The notes under the pieces: generated by a model
What the model saw: only the letters and a program-made list of their open reading frames with translations
The model's database searches: none
Told to the model about the DNA's origin: nothing
Assembly: GCA_026936335.1 (NCBI GenBank)
Contig: JAPMXV010000030.1
Coordinates: 1-64,000, forward strand
DNA from: Mantamonas sphyraenae
Taxonomy: Eukaryota > CRuMs > Mantamonadidae
Reading direction: 5' to 3'
Length of the DNA stretch: 64,000 bases
In this document: positions 45,115-57,014 of the stretch, one piece after another
Layout: every line of letters begins with the position of its first letter
How positions within the stretch are numbered: position 1 is the stretch's first letter
Program-made: the position numbers and the translations under genes

Positions 45115-48100
45115 ATGTCCTCCTCGCCCCATTCGGTGCGATCGACAATCTCCCTGGCGTCTTTGGACCAGAGCGTGGGCGATTATCGCGCTGCCGTGTT
45201 GGCAGATGTCAACACGCCGCGTCGCATCTCCTTCTCGGAGCACATGCTGGACTCGATCAGCGAACTGGACATGGAAGAGGAAGAGGAGGCACATGAGGAT
45301 GTGTCGCACAACCAACTGGAGGCAGACATCCTGGCCTTGTCTTCGGACGATGCCTCGCATCTTCACGCGGAAGACCTTCACATCAGCGAACTGGTGCTGC
45401 AGGACGACCCTGTGCTCATTCCGACGTTGCGACTCACGCACGCTGTTCTGGAGCGCAACAACCACTCGCACGTAACCCCCGCGAGACGCTTAGCTGCACA
45501 GCAGGCGCGTGCGCAGCGACGGGCGAGCGTGACAAGCAACGCGCCCTCTGTGCTTTCGGCTCGGTCGCGCCGCGGCAGCAGCGACGACACATGGCGATCC
45601 GATATGTGGGAGGGTGCCGAGAGTACAAACTCACGCACCTACCACGGCTCCTTGCGTCCAGCGCAGGAGTTGCAACTGTGGAGCAAGGCCAAGGAGAACG
45701 ACTCACCGTTACCGGAGACCGTGCTTCGCACACGCAGCCGCTCGGGGTCAGTCGTCTCTGCGCTCACGACGACGGGCAATGTCAACGTAGAAACCGTTTG
45801 GCAGCTGCCTGTGAACAACCAGCCCACGCTGCACCACATGCTCCAGCAGCAGCAGACGCAAACGAGTTCCGCCGCGGACACGCATGTCTCTGCCCCCGTC
45901 ATTGCTTACATCAACGGTGTGCCCGTACCCATCAATTTGCCTGTGAATAGCATATCGCCCACTGCACATGTCCACGCATCGCGTCGACCATCGGGCGACC
46001 ATGTGCAGACGTGGGACGAGGACGCTTCACCTGCCTCTCCGCCTCGCCAACCACGGCGCCCGTTTACGCACTCCATCCATGTAAGTCCCGCACACAACGT
46101 CTGGCCCTGCCCCGTATTGCTCACGGCTTTGCCTTTCCCAGTGCGAATGGCAACATTGTGGGCAGTGACACTGACACCACCACCACACACAGCGTCGCAA
46201 TCAGCAGCTCGTACGCGAATGCTTTCACGCCTGGATGCTCGAGTCTGTGTGGCGCTCGCGTGCCCACGAACACCATGCACGTCAAATGGCGCGTGATGTG
46301 ATGTCGCGCTGGGCTCGCGTACTGGAGCCAGAGTACTGGCAAGCCAAACGAGCAGAGAAGAAACAGCTTGCACGTGTGTGGAGCGCATGGCGAGTCGTGC
46401 ACCAGGTTGAGCACGAAACGACCTTGGCCGATCGACATTTCAAGGCCACTTTTTGGCTACGATGGCAGCAATGCACGCGTGCCGTCCACATGGAGCGACA
46501 GGCGGCCGCGAAACACCGTGAAAAGTCGCTGCGCGCGTCGCTTCGGCACATGGGGCGTGTTGGGCGTGCTGTGCGCTTCATTCGATGGAAAGAATTGCGG
46601 TGTGTACATAGGAGTTTGGAGACATGGTACTTGGCGATGCGAGACGTGGTCGATTCGCGCAGCTCGATCCGGTCGTTGGAGGCCAAGCTGCGCAGGCGAT
46701 ACCTCAGGCACTGGCATGCACGGCTGCAATGGAGGCGGCGGGAGCGTGAGGCACACAGCCAGCGCGTGCACTGGCTGAAACGATACATGCTAGTAGCTTG
46801 GACAGAAGAAACGCGGCTGGCCCTGCAGAGCAAAACGGCGCGGGCCATGTATGCGCGACATCTGGCAACTTCGACGCTCATTCGCTGGCTGCGCTTCGTG
46901 CATCGGTGCCGCTGTGCCAAGGCGGTGCGCTGGAAGCTTGAGCTGACGACAAAAGAGCGCTGGATGGTTGCTTGGCGCATGGCGTGCATCCATCACCGAG
47001 CATACATGCAAGAGTGGCGACGAGCAGCGAGCATTGACCGCAAACGTTGCCTTTGGCGCAGTATGCAGGGATGGTTGTATGTGGTGCGCTGGCAGGACAG
47101 GCTGGTGGACGGTCTGATGGCGTGCCGCATGCTCAAGATGCGGATGGTGCGACGGTGGCAAAGGCGAATGTGGGTAGTGGAGTGTTTTGATGCATGGATG
47201 TCACAGGCCGTGGTGGCACGGTCGCAGGTGTGGTTGAACAGGGGCCTCCTGCTGGATGTGCTGGACGAGTGGCAATCCTCGCTGGCGCAGCGGCGTCGAT
47301 GGGCGTCGCAGCACCACAGACTGGCGGCACGGATGTGCTTGAGCGCATGGAGACGGTATGTGCGGTTGTGTGTGGTGCTGCGGGCGCGTGCGTCGGCCCA
47401 GCGCCAGCGTTTGCTGCACGAGTCGGCACGCAAGCTGTTGCGTGCGTGGTGGCAGGAGAGCGCACACAGCCTGCGCAGTGTGTTGTCTCCACTGCGCGAA
47501 GTGCAATCGCGACAAGGACGGCGTCTGAAGGAGCTGGCGTTCGACAGGTGGTGGGCCACGGTGGTGAAGTACGACCAGGCGAAACGGCTGCACAGACAGA
47601 CGTTGCTGCGCAAGTACTTTGAGATCATTGGATACGTGGAGTACCATATGTACGAGCGGGCACGCGTGCACCACGAGCACGTGAGTCTGGCCAAGGTGTG
47701 GTGGCGATGGCGCCGCTGGGCTTGGCAACGCGGACAGCTGAAGTGGATGCGTGCGCGGTGGCGACGACGCACGCTGTCGGGAGCATTTTGGGGCTGGCGA
47801 GCGGTGGTTGTCGAGCATGAGATGTACAATATGGACGAGCGCAGCTGGGCGGACTTTTTGGAGAGCGAGCGAGCAGACAGGCATGCCGCTTGTGTCGTGG
47901 AAGAAGCACCGAACAGGCGTAGACGCCGCAGTCGCAGCACGCGCAGCGCAGCATCGAGTAGCAGCAGCATCCTTGCTGGTTCAAGCTACACACGAGCCGT
48001 TGCCACGCAGCAGCGCAAGAACAAGCAACGGAAGAAGGCCAAGGGCAACGTCAAGGCCTCGCGCAGTAGCCCATTCATGTGGGACTACGGACACGATGTC

Positions 48101-50455
48101 GAACAGCGCTTGGAGCTGGCCAGCTTGTCGAATAGTGTGTACGAAGCAGCAGCGGTGGAGGAGCAGGATTCCGAGTCGACTCTGGGGAGCGAGGCATTTG
48201 CTGGGATGATGGGTGGGATCGGCGAGGCAGCCAGGCCTCCCACGGCTTCTGTGCACACAGAAGAGTCGAGCTTGGGGAGCGAGGCATTTGCTGGGATGAT
48301 GGGTGGGATCGGCGAGGCGGCCAGGCCTCCCACGGCTTCTGTGCACACAGAAGAGTCGAGCTTGGGGAGCGAGGCATTTGCTGGGATGATGGGTGGGATC
48401 GGCGAGGCAGCCAGGCCTCCCACGGCTTCTGTGCACACAGAGGAGTCGAGCTTGGGGAGCGAGGCATTTGCTGGGATGATGGGTGGGATCGGCGAGGCAG
48501 CCAGGCCTCCCACGGCTTCAGTGCACACAGAGGAATCGAGCTTGGGGAGCGAGGCGTTTGCAGGGATGATGGGTGGGATCGGCCAGGCGGCCAGGCCTCC
48601 CGCGGCTTCTGTGCACACAGAGGAATCGAGCTTGGGGAGCGAGGCATTTGCTGGGATGATGGGTGGGATCGGCGAGGCAGCCAGGCCTCCCACGGCTTCA
48701 GTGCACACAGAGGAGTCGAGCTTGGGGAGCGAGGCCCACGCGCATAGCCCCGCTGAAACACCCAAACGGATGTACACGGATATCATCACGCAGGACACCC
48801 CTGGAGGTCATCATGCTGAGGCCAGCGTGTCGTCTGGATCAAGCGGCAGTGGAGAGCCGATGAGCGAGAGCTCGTTCTTGTCGCAGTTGCGGCGAAAAGA
48901 GGCACGGATCAACCACTGGTTGGAGGTTTCTTCCATCACCGACTCGTCCACGGTGCGTGGGAAAAGCCCGACATCGGAGCTCTCTCTGGAAGAGGAGGAG
49001 TCTGGCGAGTTTTATGACTCACCCGAGTCGGACGAGATGGGATTCCTGCAAGTCATGCAAAATTTTGGAACGCAAAGTGGTGCCGAGGACCTTGTGTCCG
49101 AGTCAACTTTCCGAAGTGATCAACCGTCGGAGCAAGGACAGCCCGCAGACCATGAACAGGCCTCTGAGATGCGTAGTCCATTATCGAGCCCAGCTCATTC
49201 AGACATCGACGACAGAGGAGCCCAGTACGATGACGACTCGCAGTCGATGCAGAGCGACGCATTTGCAGCGATGATGGCAGATGACACAGACAACACACGT
49301 CGCCAATCACCACGACACTCACCGCCGCCGGCTGAGGAGGAGGATGACCTCTTTGACGACTCGCAGTCGATGCAAAGCGACGCATTTGCAGCGATGATGG
49401 CAGATGACACGGACAACACACGTCGCCAATCACCACGACGCTCACCGCCGCCGGCTGAGGAGGATGACCTCTTTGACGACTCGCAGTCGATGCAAAGCGA
49501 CGCATTTGCAGCGATGATGGCAGATGACACGGAAAACACACGTCGTCAACCACCACGACGCTCACCGCCTCCTCCTGAGACCCCTGAGGAAGAGGATGAC
49601 CTCTTTGACGACTCGCAGTCGATGCAGAGCGACGCATTTGCAGCGATGATGGCAGATGACACGGAAAACACACGTCGTCAACCTCCACGACGCTCACCGC
49701 CTCCTCCTGAGACCCCTGAGGAAGAGGATGACCTCTTTGACGACTCGCAGTCGATGCAAAGCGACGCATTTGCAACGATGATGGCAGATGACACAGACAA
49801 CACACGTCGTCAACCACCACGACACTCACCGCCGCCGGCTGAGGAGGAGGATGACCTCTTTGACGACTCGCAGTCGATGCAAAGCGACGCATTTGCAGCG
49901 ATGATGGCAGATGACACGGAAAACACACGTCGCCAACCTCCACGACGCTCACCACCTCCTCCTGAGATCCCTGAGGAGGAGGAGGACCTCTTTGACGACT
50001 CACAGTCAGTTCAAAGCGACGCGTTTGCAGCATTGATGTCCCGAGGCCGCAACAGGCACATCATGGACGCAGAGGACTCGCAGAGCGACTCGACTGCACA
50101 CAGCGGCTCGTTTGCCGGCATGATGGGCAACCACCGTGCGTTCCACACCCGTCCAGACGCGCATGACGACGACGATGATGAATCGGTTCTCAGTGACGCA
50201 TTTGCACACATGATGGGCAACACACAGGCGTTTGACGCAAACAGAGACGAAGGCTCAGACACGCACTCCCAATCCACTGTTGGAAGCGACGCCTTTGCAA
50301 GCATGCTCGGCGACGCTCCACCCACTATCCGCGTGCAAGACGCCCATGGTCGTCCTACTCGTACCCGACAACAGGCTGTCGTCCCTCGTCTGGCGTTCCC
50401 TGCGTCTTCAGACACCTCATCTGACGACGACGACTTCAACCTGTTCCGGCGGTGA
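45115..50455 (+). CDS. SFI1-like centrin-binding candidate with long SDAFAxMM repeat tail
   Basis: Model: exon 1 45115-46080, intron 46081-46192 (GTAAGT donor; CACACACAG acceptor; an earlier AG at 46141 would meet a stop), exon 2 46193-50455, 1,742 residues. Exon 1 is low-complexity, Ser/Arg-rich with an acidic helix. Residues about 323-900 are long helices rich in W, R and H with spaced F..W/L..W motifs (ECFHAWMLES, LARVWSAWRV, FWLRWQQ, MLVAWTEE), the pattern of SFI1 repeats that bind centrin at basal bodies. The tail carries six exact 30-residue repeats, then about ten acidic repeats sharing the core S-[DE]-A-F-A-x-M-M. It ends DDDDFNLFRR. A centrosome or flagellar-base role is inferred from the SFI1-like part. 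Confidence 0.65.
48182..48735 (+). repeat. 90-base tandem repeat, six units
   Basis: Units start at 48182, 48272, 48362, 48452, 48542 and 48632, with a seventh partial unit at 48722. Each encodes LGSEAFAGMMGGIGEAARPP and a further ten residues. Units differ at only a few bases; the fifth has GQAARPPA. The exact period and near-identity show very recent expansion. Confidence 0.95.
49225..50045 (+). repeat. Acidic ~115-125-base tandem repeat, seven units
   Basis: Seven units encode DDSQSMQSDAFAAMMADDT, then RRQ, PPR and an acidic DDLF block. Unit length varies because of PPPAEE versus PPPPETPEEE insertions. Single degenerate relatives continue to about 50310 (GSFAGMMG, SDAFAHMMG, SDAFASMLG). 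Confidence 0.9.
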
Positions 50456-50596
50456 CGGAACCAGCCCAAGCAAACCAACAACATTCAAAAGTAAATGAAC
50501 TTTTTGGCAGGGTCCACTACACCCTTTGGGCTGCTTCCCATGCCTCCCACTCACACAGACACACACCGTCATTCCCTCCCCTGTGCCACCGCAGAC

Positions 50597-53500
50597 ATGT
50601 CAACATCTTGGGTTGATGCCATCGAAGACGACAGCACCAGGCGGCCTACTGCCTGGGACGAGGTTGCGGACACCTCACGTACGTTTGCGCCGCACACCTG
50701 CTCCTCCTTGGAGGCCCACAGTGTCTGGAAACCCAGCCGCGGCCACAATGCAACTTTGCCAAAGCGCCTTGCTCGGAAAAACAGCGGTTGACTCACACAT
50801 AGCACTTTGACCGCCCTGAACACGCACCTTTCTGCTACAGAAACAAACTCCGCAAACGAGGAAGCCAACGACCAGGCGCCCGAGTCTGCTCCCAAGCAGC
50901 TGCTGCGCCGTCGAGACTGGAACCTCAAGCGCCAGATCAACGCCTCTGTGAAGGACTCTGTTGAAGGTTTCCAACCCTATCAGGTTGCCACCTTTGAAGT
51001 CGAGGTAAGTCCACCATTGTGTGCCCCGCTACTGCCTCTGCATAGCTGCGTGTCCGCCACTCCGACTGCATCACGTGCTTGCCATTTCGCTTCCAAGAAA
51101 TGTGCACTCCTCCCTCTACCGGGCCGTATGGTGCACACAGCCGACCACGGCGCCTGTGTCGCCTTGACATTGCATGTATGCGGCTATGCGCGACCTGTGC
51201 TGCGGAGTATGCAGCGTACGGCTCGCCCGGTACCAGGCGAGGGCTGATTTGGCGGGAAATCAGCAAACGCATGCACCCCCCCCCAAACACCCGTCGCTCA
51301 GCCTCAACTCCACGCACGACGCTCGCGCTTCATTTCGTGGCTAACACGTTTATGTCCCTCCCCGCAGAACAACCCGGCCGAGCCTGTGTTCCCTGGCCGC
51401 CTGGCTGTGTACTCGCACGACCCCGAAGACGTGCCGCTGCCGCTGGAGAGCAGCAACAGTACGTTGACGCACACCGCCACCGCCGACAACACACACACAC
51501 ACGCATGGTTGCTCACACAGCTCATTTCCATACGCCGTTGCACTCACAGAGACCCACGCCGTGTCTACGCTGCCGCTGTTTGACCTTGCCGACATGGTGA
51601 TGCAGCACATCCCCACTGACGAGCAGTACGCTGCGTACGAGGCCGTGGACGTGGTCACCACCACCAAGGTCATCGGCCTGCTGGCTGCATCCCACCAGGG
51701 TGCATTCTCGCAAGAGTGGAACATCTCTGTGTTCAAGGACCAGGGCATCTTGTACCTGGAGCTGCCGGGCGAGCAGGGGTCCGAATTTGCCAACAACTCG
51801 GGTCTGCAAAACGGCCTCGTGGAGGCGTGCGTCGACATGGTGTCCTCATTCCACACCGTCAGTGTCGCCACGCTGGGTGAGCACAACTTGGCTCTGTTTG
51901 GCCAGGTCAACGCACGCCTCAGCGACAGCTCACAGGACATGGAAAACTACACCGACATTGTGCTCACCAACCAGAAGGGCAAGGTTTGGTGGTCTGACGA
52001 GAGCGCACGCCTCACCTGGACGCGCAACTTTCTCACTGGCGTGCCCAACGTGCAGGCGGCCCGTTACAACGACCTCAAGGGCTCCGTGGCAGCCTTTGAG
52101 ACGTTTGAGACGGCCTCGCTCACCGACCACTTCAACGCCAAGCCTTGGGAATTTCTGGGCTTTGTGCAGGAGATCCTGCGCGGCCTGAAGGAAGACGTGG
52201 AAGAGGGCAAGACCTACCGCCTGCGCCGTCAAAAGGACCAGGAGTACATCGAGCTGGACGAAGAGACCGAGGGCGAGCCAGAGCAGGACTCGGCAGCAAC
52301 CAACGTGGAGGTGGAAAACACCGCCTCGGGCCTCAAGACGCTGGTGATCACTCAAAAGGTGGAAACCAAGAAAATCAACACGCCTCTGGTGAGCAACGCC
52401 AACGCCGAGGGCTTTGAGAAGCAGGGCGACGGCGAAGAGGGAAGCGCAGCATGGCGCCAGGATCTGGACAACAAGTTTGGCACGCGCGAAGATCGCTACC
52501 AGCAGCGCCGCGGCGGAGGCTACGGAGGAGGCTACGGCGGAGGCTACGGCGGAGGCCGTTCCGGAGGAGGCTTTGGCGGAGGCTATGGTGGAGGCCGTGA
52601 GCGACCTGAGCACCTTCGCTTCGGCCGCGGTGGCGGTGGAGGAGGCGACGGCCAGGGTGCCGGCGAATCGGCCTTCCCCGAGCTGGGCACCGAAGCCGAG
52701 GGTGGCGAGCAGGGAAAGCCGCAGGTGGGTGCCTGGGGTGAGCAGCGCGGCGGCGGCGGTGGCGGTGGAGACCGCCCGTGGCGAGGCGGAGGTGGTGGTG
52801 GCTACGACCGTGGCTACGACCGTGGAGGGTACGGAGGCGGAGGAGGAGGCTACGACCGTGGCTACGATCGCGGCTACGACCGTGGAGGATACGGAGGCGG
52901 TGGATACAACCGAGGCGGTTTTGGAGGCGGCGGAGGCGGCTTTGGACGGGACGGTCCGCGCGAGCGCCCCAAGCTCAACCTGCAGCCTCGCAGCGAGAGT
53001 GGCGGCAGCAGCGTGAGCAACGACGACCAGCCGTCGCGCAACTCAAGCATCTTTGGCGAGGCCAAGCCGCGCGAAGAGGTGCTGCGGTCCAAGGGAGAGG
53101 ACACGTCGAGCAAGGAGGAGGAGGAGGAGGACACGTCGAACAAGTACACAGTGCGCCGCGAAACCTCGGAGGAGACGGGGAGCCGGGACGGACCCAGGAC
53201 TGGGTCGTGGGGCAACCGCGGACGCGACCAGGATGGTTACCAGGAGCGCGACAGCATGCGCAACGAGAGCCGTGAGAGCCGTGAGCAGGAGGTGACCGAG
53301 GCCGACACGAGCAACGACTGGCGCCGCGACGCAGAGCAGACCGACAGGAGCCAGCTGGGACGGCGCAGCAACTGGAGCAACAGCAACCGACGCGGTGGAG
53401 GACGCACCACGCTGGATGATCTGGAGCGCATGGCTCAGGGAGGCGGCGGCGGACGCAGCTACGACCGCGGCGGATACGGAAGCCGTGGTGGTTATGGAGG

Positions 53501-53714
53501 CGACCGTGGTGGATATGGCGGTGGGTACGGTGGCAGCCGCGGCGGCTACGGCGACCGCGACCGCGACGGGTACAACGACCGTGGCAGCGGCGGAGGAGGC
53601 TACAGCCGTGGAGGCAGCTACAGCCGTGGCGGAGGTGGCCGTGACCGCGATCGAGACAACGACAACGACAACCGCGAGGAGAGCTACAGCCGCGGCCGTG
53701 GAGGCGGCTGGTAG
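50597..53714 (+). CDS. eIF3 subunit d-like (DXO-fold) protein with RGG/GYDRGG tail
   Basis: Four exons: 50597-50678, 50841-51004, 51368-51458 and 51550-53714 (833 residues). Donors are GTACGT, GTAAGT and GTACGT; acceptors are CAG; all joins keep frame. Residues about 45-320 match eIF3d in order: a RRRDWNLK start, FEVE with GRLAVYSHD, VIGLLAAS with WNISVFKDQGILYLE, LTWTRNFLTGV, then W..L..VQEIL and VEEGKTYRL. eIF3d shares the fold of the DXO/Rai1 decapping enzymes and binds the mRNA cap. As in eIF3d, the DXO catalytic acidic residues are absent here (GQVN at the ExD site). The remaining ~500 residues are RGG, GGYG and GYDRGG repeats broken by Ser/Asp/Glu segments, an RNA-binding, phase-separating type of tail not found on ordinary eIF3d. 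An inactive DXO homologue is the alternative. Confidence 0.6.
52510..53712 (+). repeat. RGG / GYDRGG low-complexity coding repeats
   Basis: GGAGGCTACGG and GGCTACGACCGT words recur at 52515-52600, 52740-52950 and 53440-53710. They encode GGYGGGYGGG, GYDRGYDRGG and GGYGDRDRDG blocks. The three blocks are separated by charged segments. Confidence 0.9.
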
Positions 53715-53759
53715 ATGCGTTGATTGAATTCCCAACCAGTGAACAGTGTGCATTGTATC

Positions 53760-54797
53760 TCACACTCGAGCCACTAGACCGTCGACAGCGTCCTCGACGC
53801 CAGGCATGTAGGCAACAACCCCGTCATCGTTCTTGTGCTTGACGTCTGGGGCAAAGCCGTACGGTTCACCCTGCATGCCTAGCAGACCGCCGCCAAAGGC
53901 AGAAAGGATGCCTGCAGGGGCGCAGATGTCCCATTTGCTCGTCCCTCCCGTCGGGTAGTACCAGATGTCCGCACGGTCGTTGAGGAGAAAGAGCACCTTG
54001 TTGCCTGCGCCCCCGACGCGCAGAACCTCTTCTGTGTTGACCTTGGCAAACGCATCTTTGACTTCCTGGTTGTAGTGTGAACGAGAGGTGACAATACGCG
54101 TGTGTGCAGACTCGCGCGCACCCATCTTGTCCTCGGAGAAGGGTCCGTTCTCGCCGCTGCGTGAGAACAGCACGCTTCCCGCTTGTTTGCAGGCCCACAC
54201 CTGCCGCCCAATTTCCACGCTGTCGTCCTTGATTTGCTCCAGCGACGCACATCGCGGCGAGTGCACAGTGTCGTTTGCATCCGTCGAGCCAGCGCGGCCC
54301 TCGGCCGTGTAGAAGGGTTGGGCAATGACGCCGCCTTCTGCCTGGCCCTGCACCGCAATGCCCACCAGAACCGTCACGGCCATCAGATCCCCCTTTGTAA
54401 ACTCGCGGGTGCCGTCGAGCGGATCCACCCACACCGTAACATCCTCCAGGGCGAGCTGGTCGTCTGCAAAAAGGTCTGCAGACACGTCACACGGCGTCAG
54501 CTGCTCCAGGTACGGTGTCAGGTCCACCTCGACCGACGAGTCGGTTGTGCCGTCCAGAAACTCGTCCTCTTCGCCCACCACGGTGAGGTCGGGGAACGCC
54601 TCGCGCAGCGTGTGCGCAATCAACCTCTGCGACGTCAGGTCCGCAAGCGTTTGCGGGTCGTTTTTGCTCTTGTCCGTCACCTGCAGGTCTGTCTGCTGCA
54701 CCACAATGTCTCGGATGGCAATAGACGCCACTGAGCAGGCGTCCACACACCGTGCCATCAGCGTACTCCATGACAACACGTTCTTGCTCACGCTCAT
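53760..54797 (-). CDS. BPNT1: 3'(2'),5'-bisphosphate nucleotidase (inositol monophosphatase superfamily)
   Basis: A single exon of 345 residues on the minus strand. Metal and substrate motifs are all present: VVGEEDE (about residue 93), WVDPLDGTREF (about 147-157) and WDICAP near residue 290. The DPLDGTxEF form and the KNDPQTLADL start are typical of BPNT1/HAL2 rather than of inositol monophosphatase. The enzyme hydrolyses PAP to AMP and phosphate, removing the inhibitor left by sulfotransferases, and is Mg-dependent and lithium-sensitive. Its length is close to the family's usual 310-350. There is no signal peptide, so it is cytosolic. It is convergent with the eIF3d-like gene (45-base gap) and divergent from the DUF2237 gene (100-base gap). 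Confidence 0.92.
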   Translation of the reverse strand: MSVSKNVLSWSTLMARCVDACSVASIAIRDIVVQQTDLQVTDKSKNDPQTLADLTSQRLIAHTLREAFPDLTVVGEEDEFLDGTTDSSVEVDLTPYLEQLTPCDVSADLFADDQLALEDVTVWVDPLDGTREFTKGDLMAVTVLVGIAVQGQAEGGVIAQPFYTAEGRAGSTDANDTVHSPRCASLEQIKDDSVEIGRQVWACKQAGSVLFSRSGENGPFSEDKMGARESAHTRIVTSRSHYNQEVKDAFAKVNTEEVLRVGGAGNKVLFLLNDRADIWYYPTGGTSKWDICAPAGILSAFGGGLLGMQGEPYGFAPDVKHKNDDGVVAYMPGVEDAVDGLVARV

Positions 54798-54897
54798 TGC
54801 CGGCGGTTGGATTGGATTGCAGTGGGAGAGGGTCGGCGGGGATAGTCAGACTGTAGCACAAACGAGTCAAGGGACGCATGCTGCCCAGGTGGCTCCA
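54798..54897. promoter_or_regulatory. 100-base divergent promoter between BPNT1 and the DUF2237 gene
   Basis: Only 100 bases separate the start codons. The sequence contains GTGGGAGAGGGTCGGCGGGG. Shared promoter activity is inferred. Confidence 0.4.
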
Positions 54898-55380
54898 ATG
54901 CAACTGCGATTGGCAGCAGCAGCTTTGTTTGTCCTCTTGGCCTTGCCCACTCTCGCCATGACGTCGACCGCGGAAAAGAACGTGATGGGCGGTGAACTAC
55001 AGGTCTGTGGTACCGACCCCATGACAGGGTGGACGCGCAATGGCTGCTGCAGCACAGGAGAACTGGATTTGGGCAGCCACACGGTGTGTGCGGTGATGAC
55101 CTCGGACTTTTTACAGTTCACCGCCTCTCGTGGCAACGATCTGTCCACGCCACACCTTCAGTACGGCTTTCCAGGCCTTAAGCCGGGTGACTCGTGGTGT
55201 TTGTGTGCGTCACGATGGCAGGAGGCCATGGAGTCCGGAAAAGCTCCGCTGGTGAAACTCGAGGCCACGCACGAGCGTGCGCTGGAAGTTGTCTCGCTGG
55301 ATGACTTGAAGAAGCACGAGTGGGTGGGTGAGGACTTGCAGAGCGAGGACAGCGAGCAGCGCGACAAGGATGGACTGTGA
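54898..55380 (+). CDS. DUF2237 protein with signal peptide
   Basis: A single exon of 160 residues. I start at 54898 because it gives a clear signal peptide (MQLRLAAAALFVLLALPTLA); the open frame runs further upstream across the BPNT1 start. The body matches DUF2237 nearly end to end: NVMGGELQVCG, GWTRNGCC, GSHTVCAVMT, GNDLSTP, FPGLKPGDSWCLCASRW and LEATHERALEVV. The family is small, Cys-rich and widespread in bacteria and some protists, with no known activity. Secretion or ER residence is inferred from the signal peptide. A charged tail (DLQSEDSEQRDKD) follows the domain. Confidence 0.9.
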   Translation: MQLRLAAAALFVLLALPTLAMTSTAEKNVMGGELQVCGTDPMTGWTRNGCCSTGELDLGSHTVCAVMTSDFLQFTASRGNDLSTPHLQYGFPGLKPGDSWCLCASRWQEAMESGKAPLVKLEATHERALEVVSLDDLKKHEWVGEDLQSEDSEQRDKDGL

Positions 55381-55417
55381 ACGGTGAGGCGCCATCCGTC
55401 CCAACCAAAACAAGAAA

Positions 55418-56852
<1,435 letters not shown>

Positions 56853-57014
56853 GCGCCATGCAGCGCACGTGTGGCGACGATTTCCAGCCGCTCCCACGTG
56901 AGGGTGGCAACAAAGAAACGCTCCGTTCCACACACTCTCCCTCTTTCCTCCTCCCTTGCTCTGTCTTCAGCCAATGTCCCCTGCGCTGTCGACCCCACAA
57001 CAACAAGCAGCTGC

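Noticed and set aside
46141-46192. First AG (46141) as acceptor of the SFI1-like gene
   Set aside because: It keeps phase but meets an in-frame TGA within nine codons. The CACACACAG ending at 46192 gives continuous SFI1-like sequence.
48182-48735. CRISPR array
   Set aside because: The repeat is regular but has no unique spacers. It is a 90-base in-frame coding minisatellite in a eukaryotic gene.
51550-52300. Active DXO/Rai1 decapping enzyme
   Set aside because: The fold signature fits, but the acidic metal ligands are missing (QVN for ExD, no ExK). The ordered landmarks at both ends fit eIF3d better, so I call it eIF3d-like.
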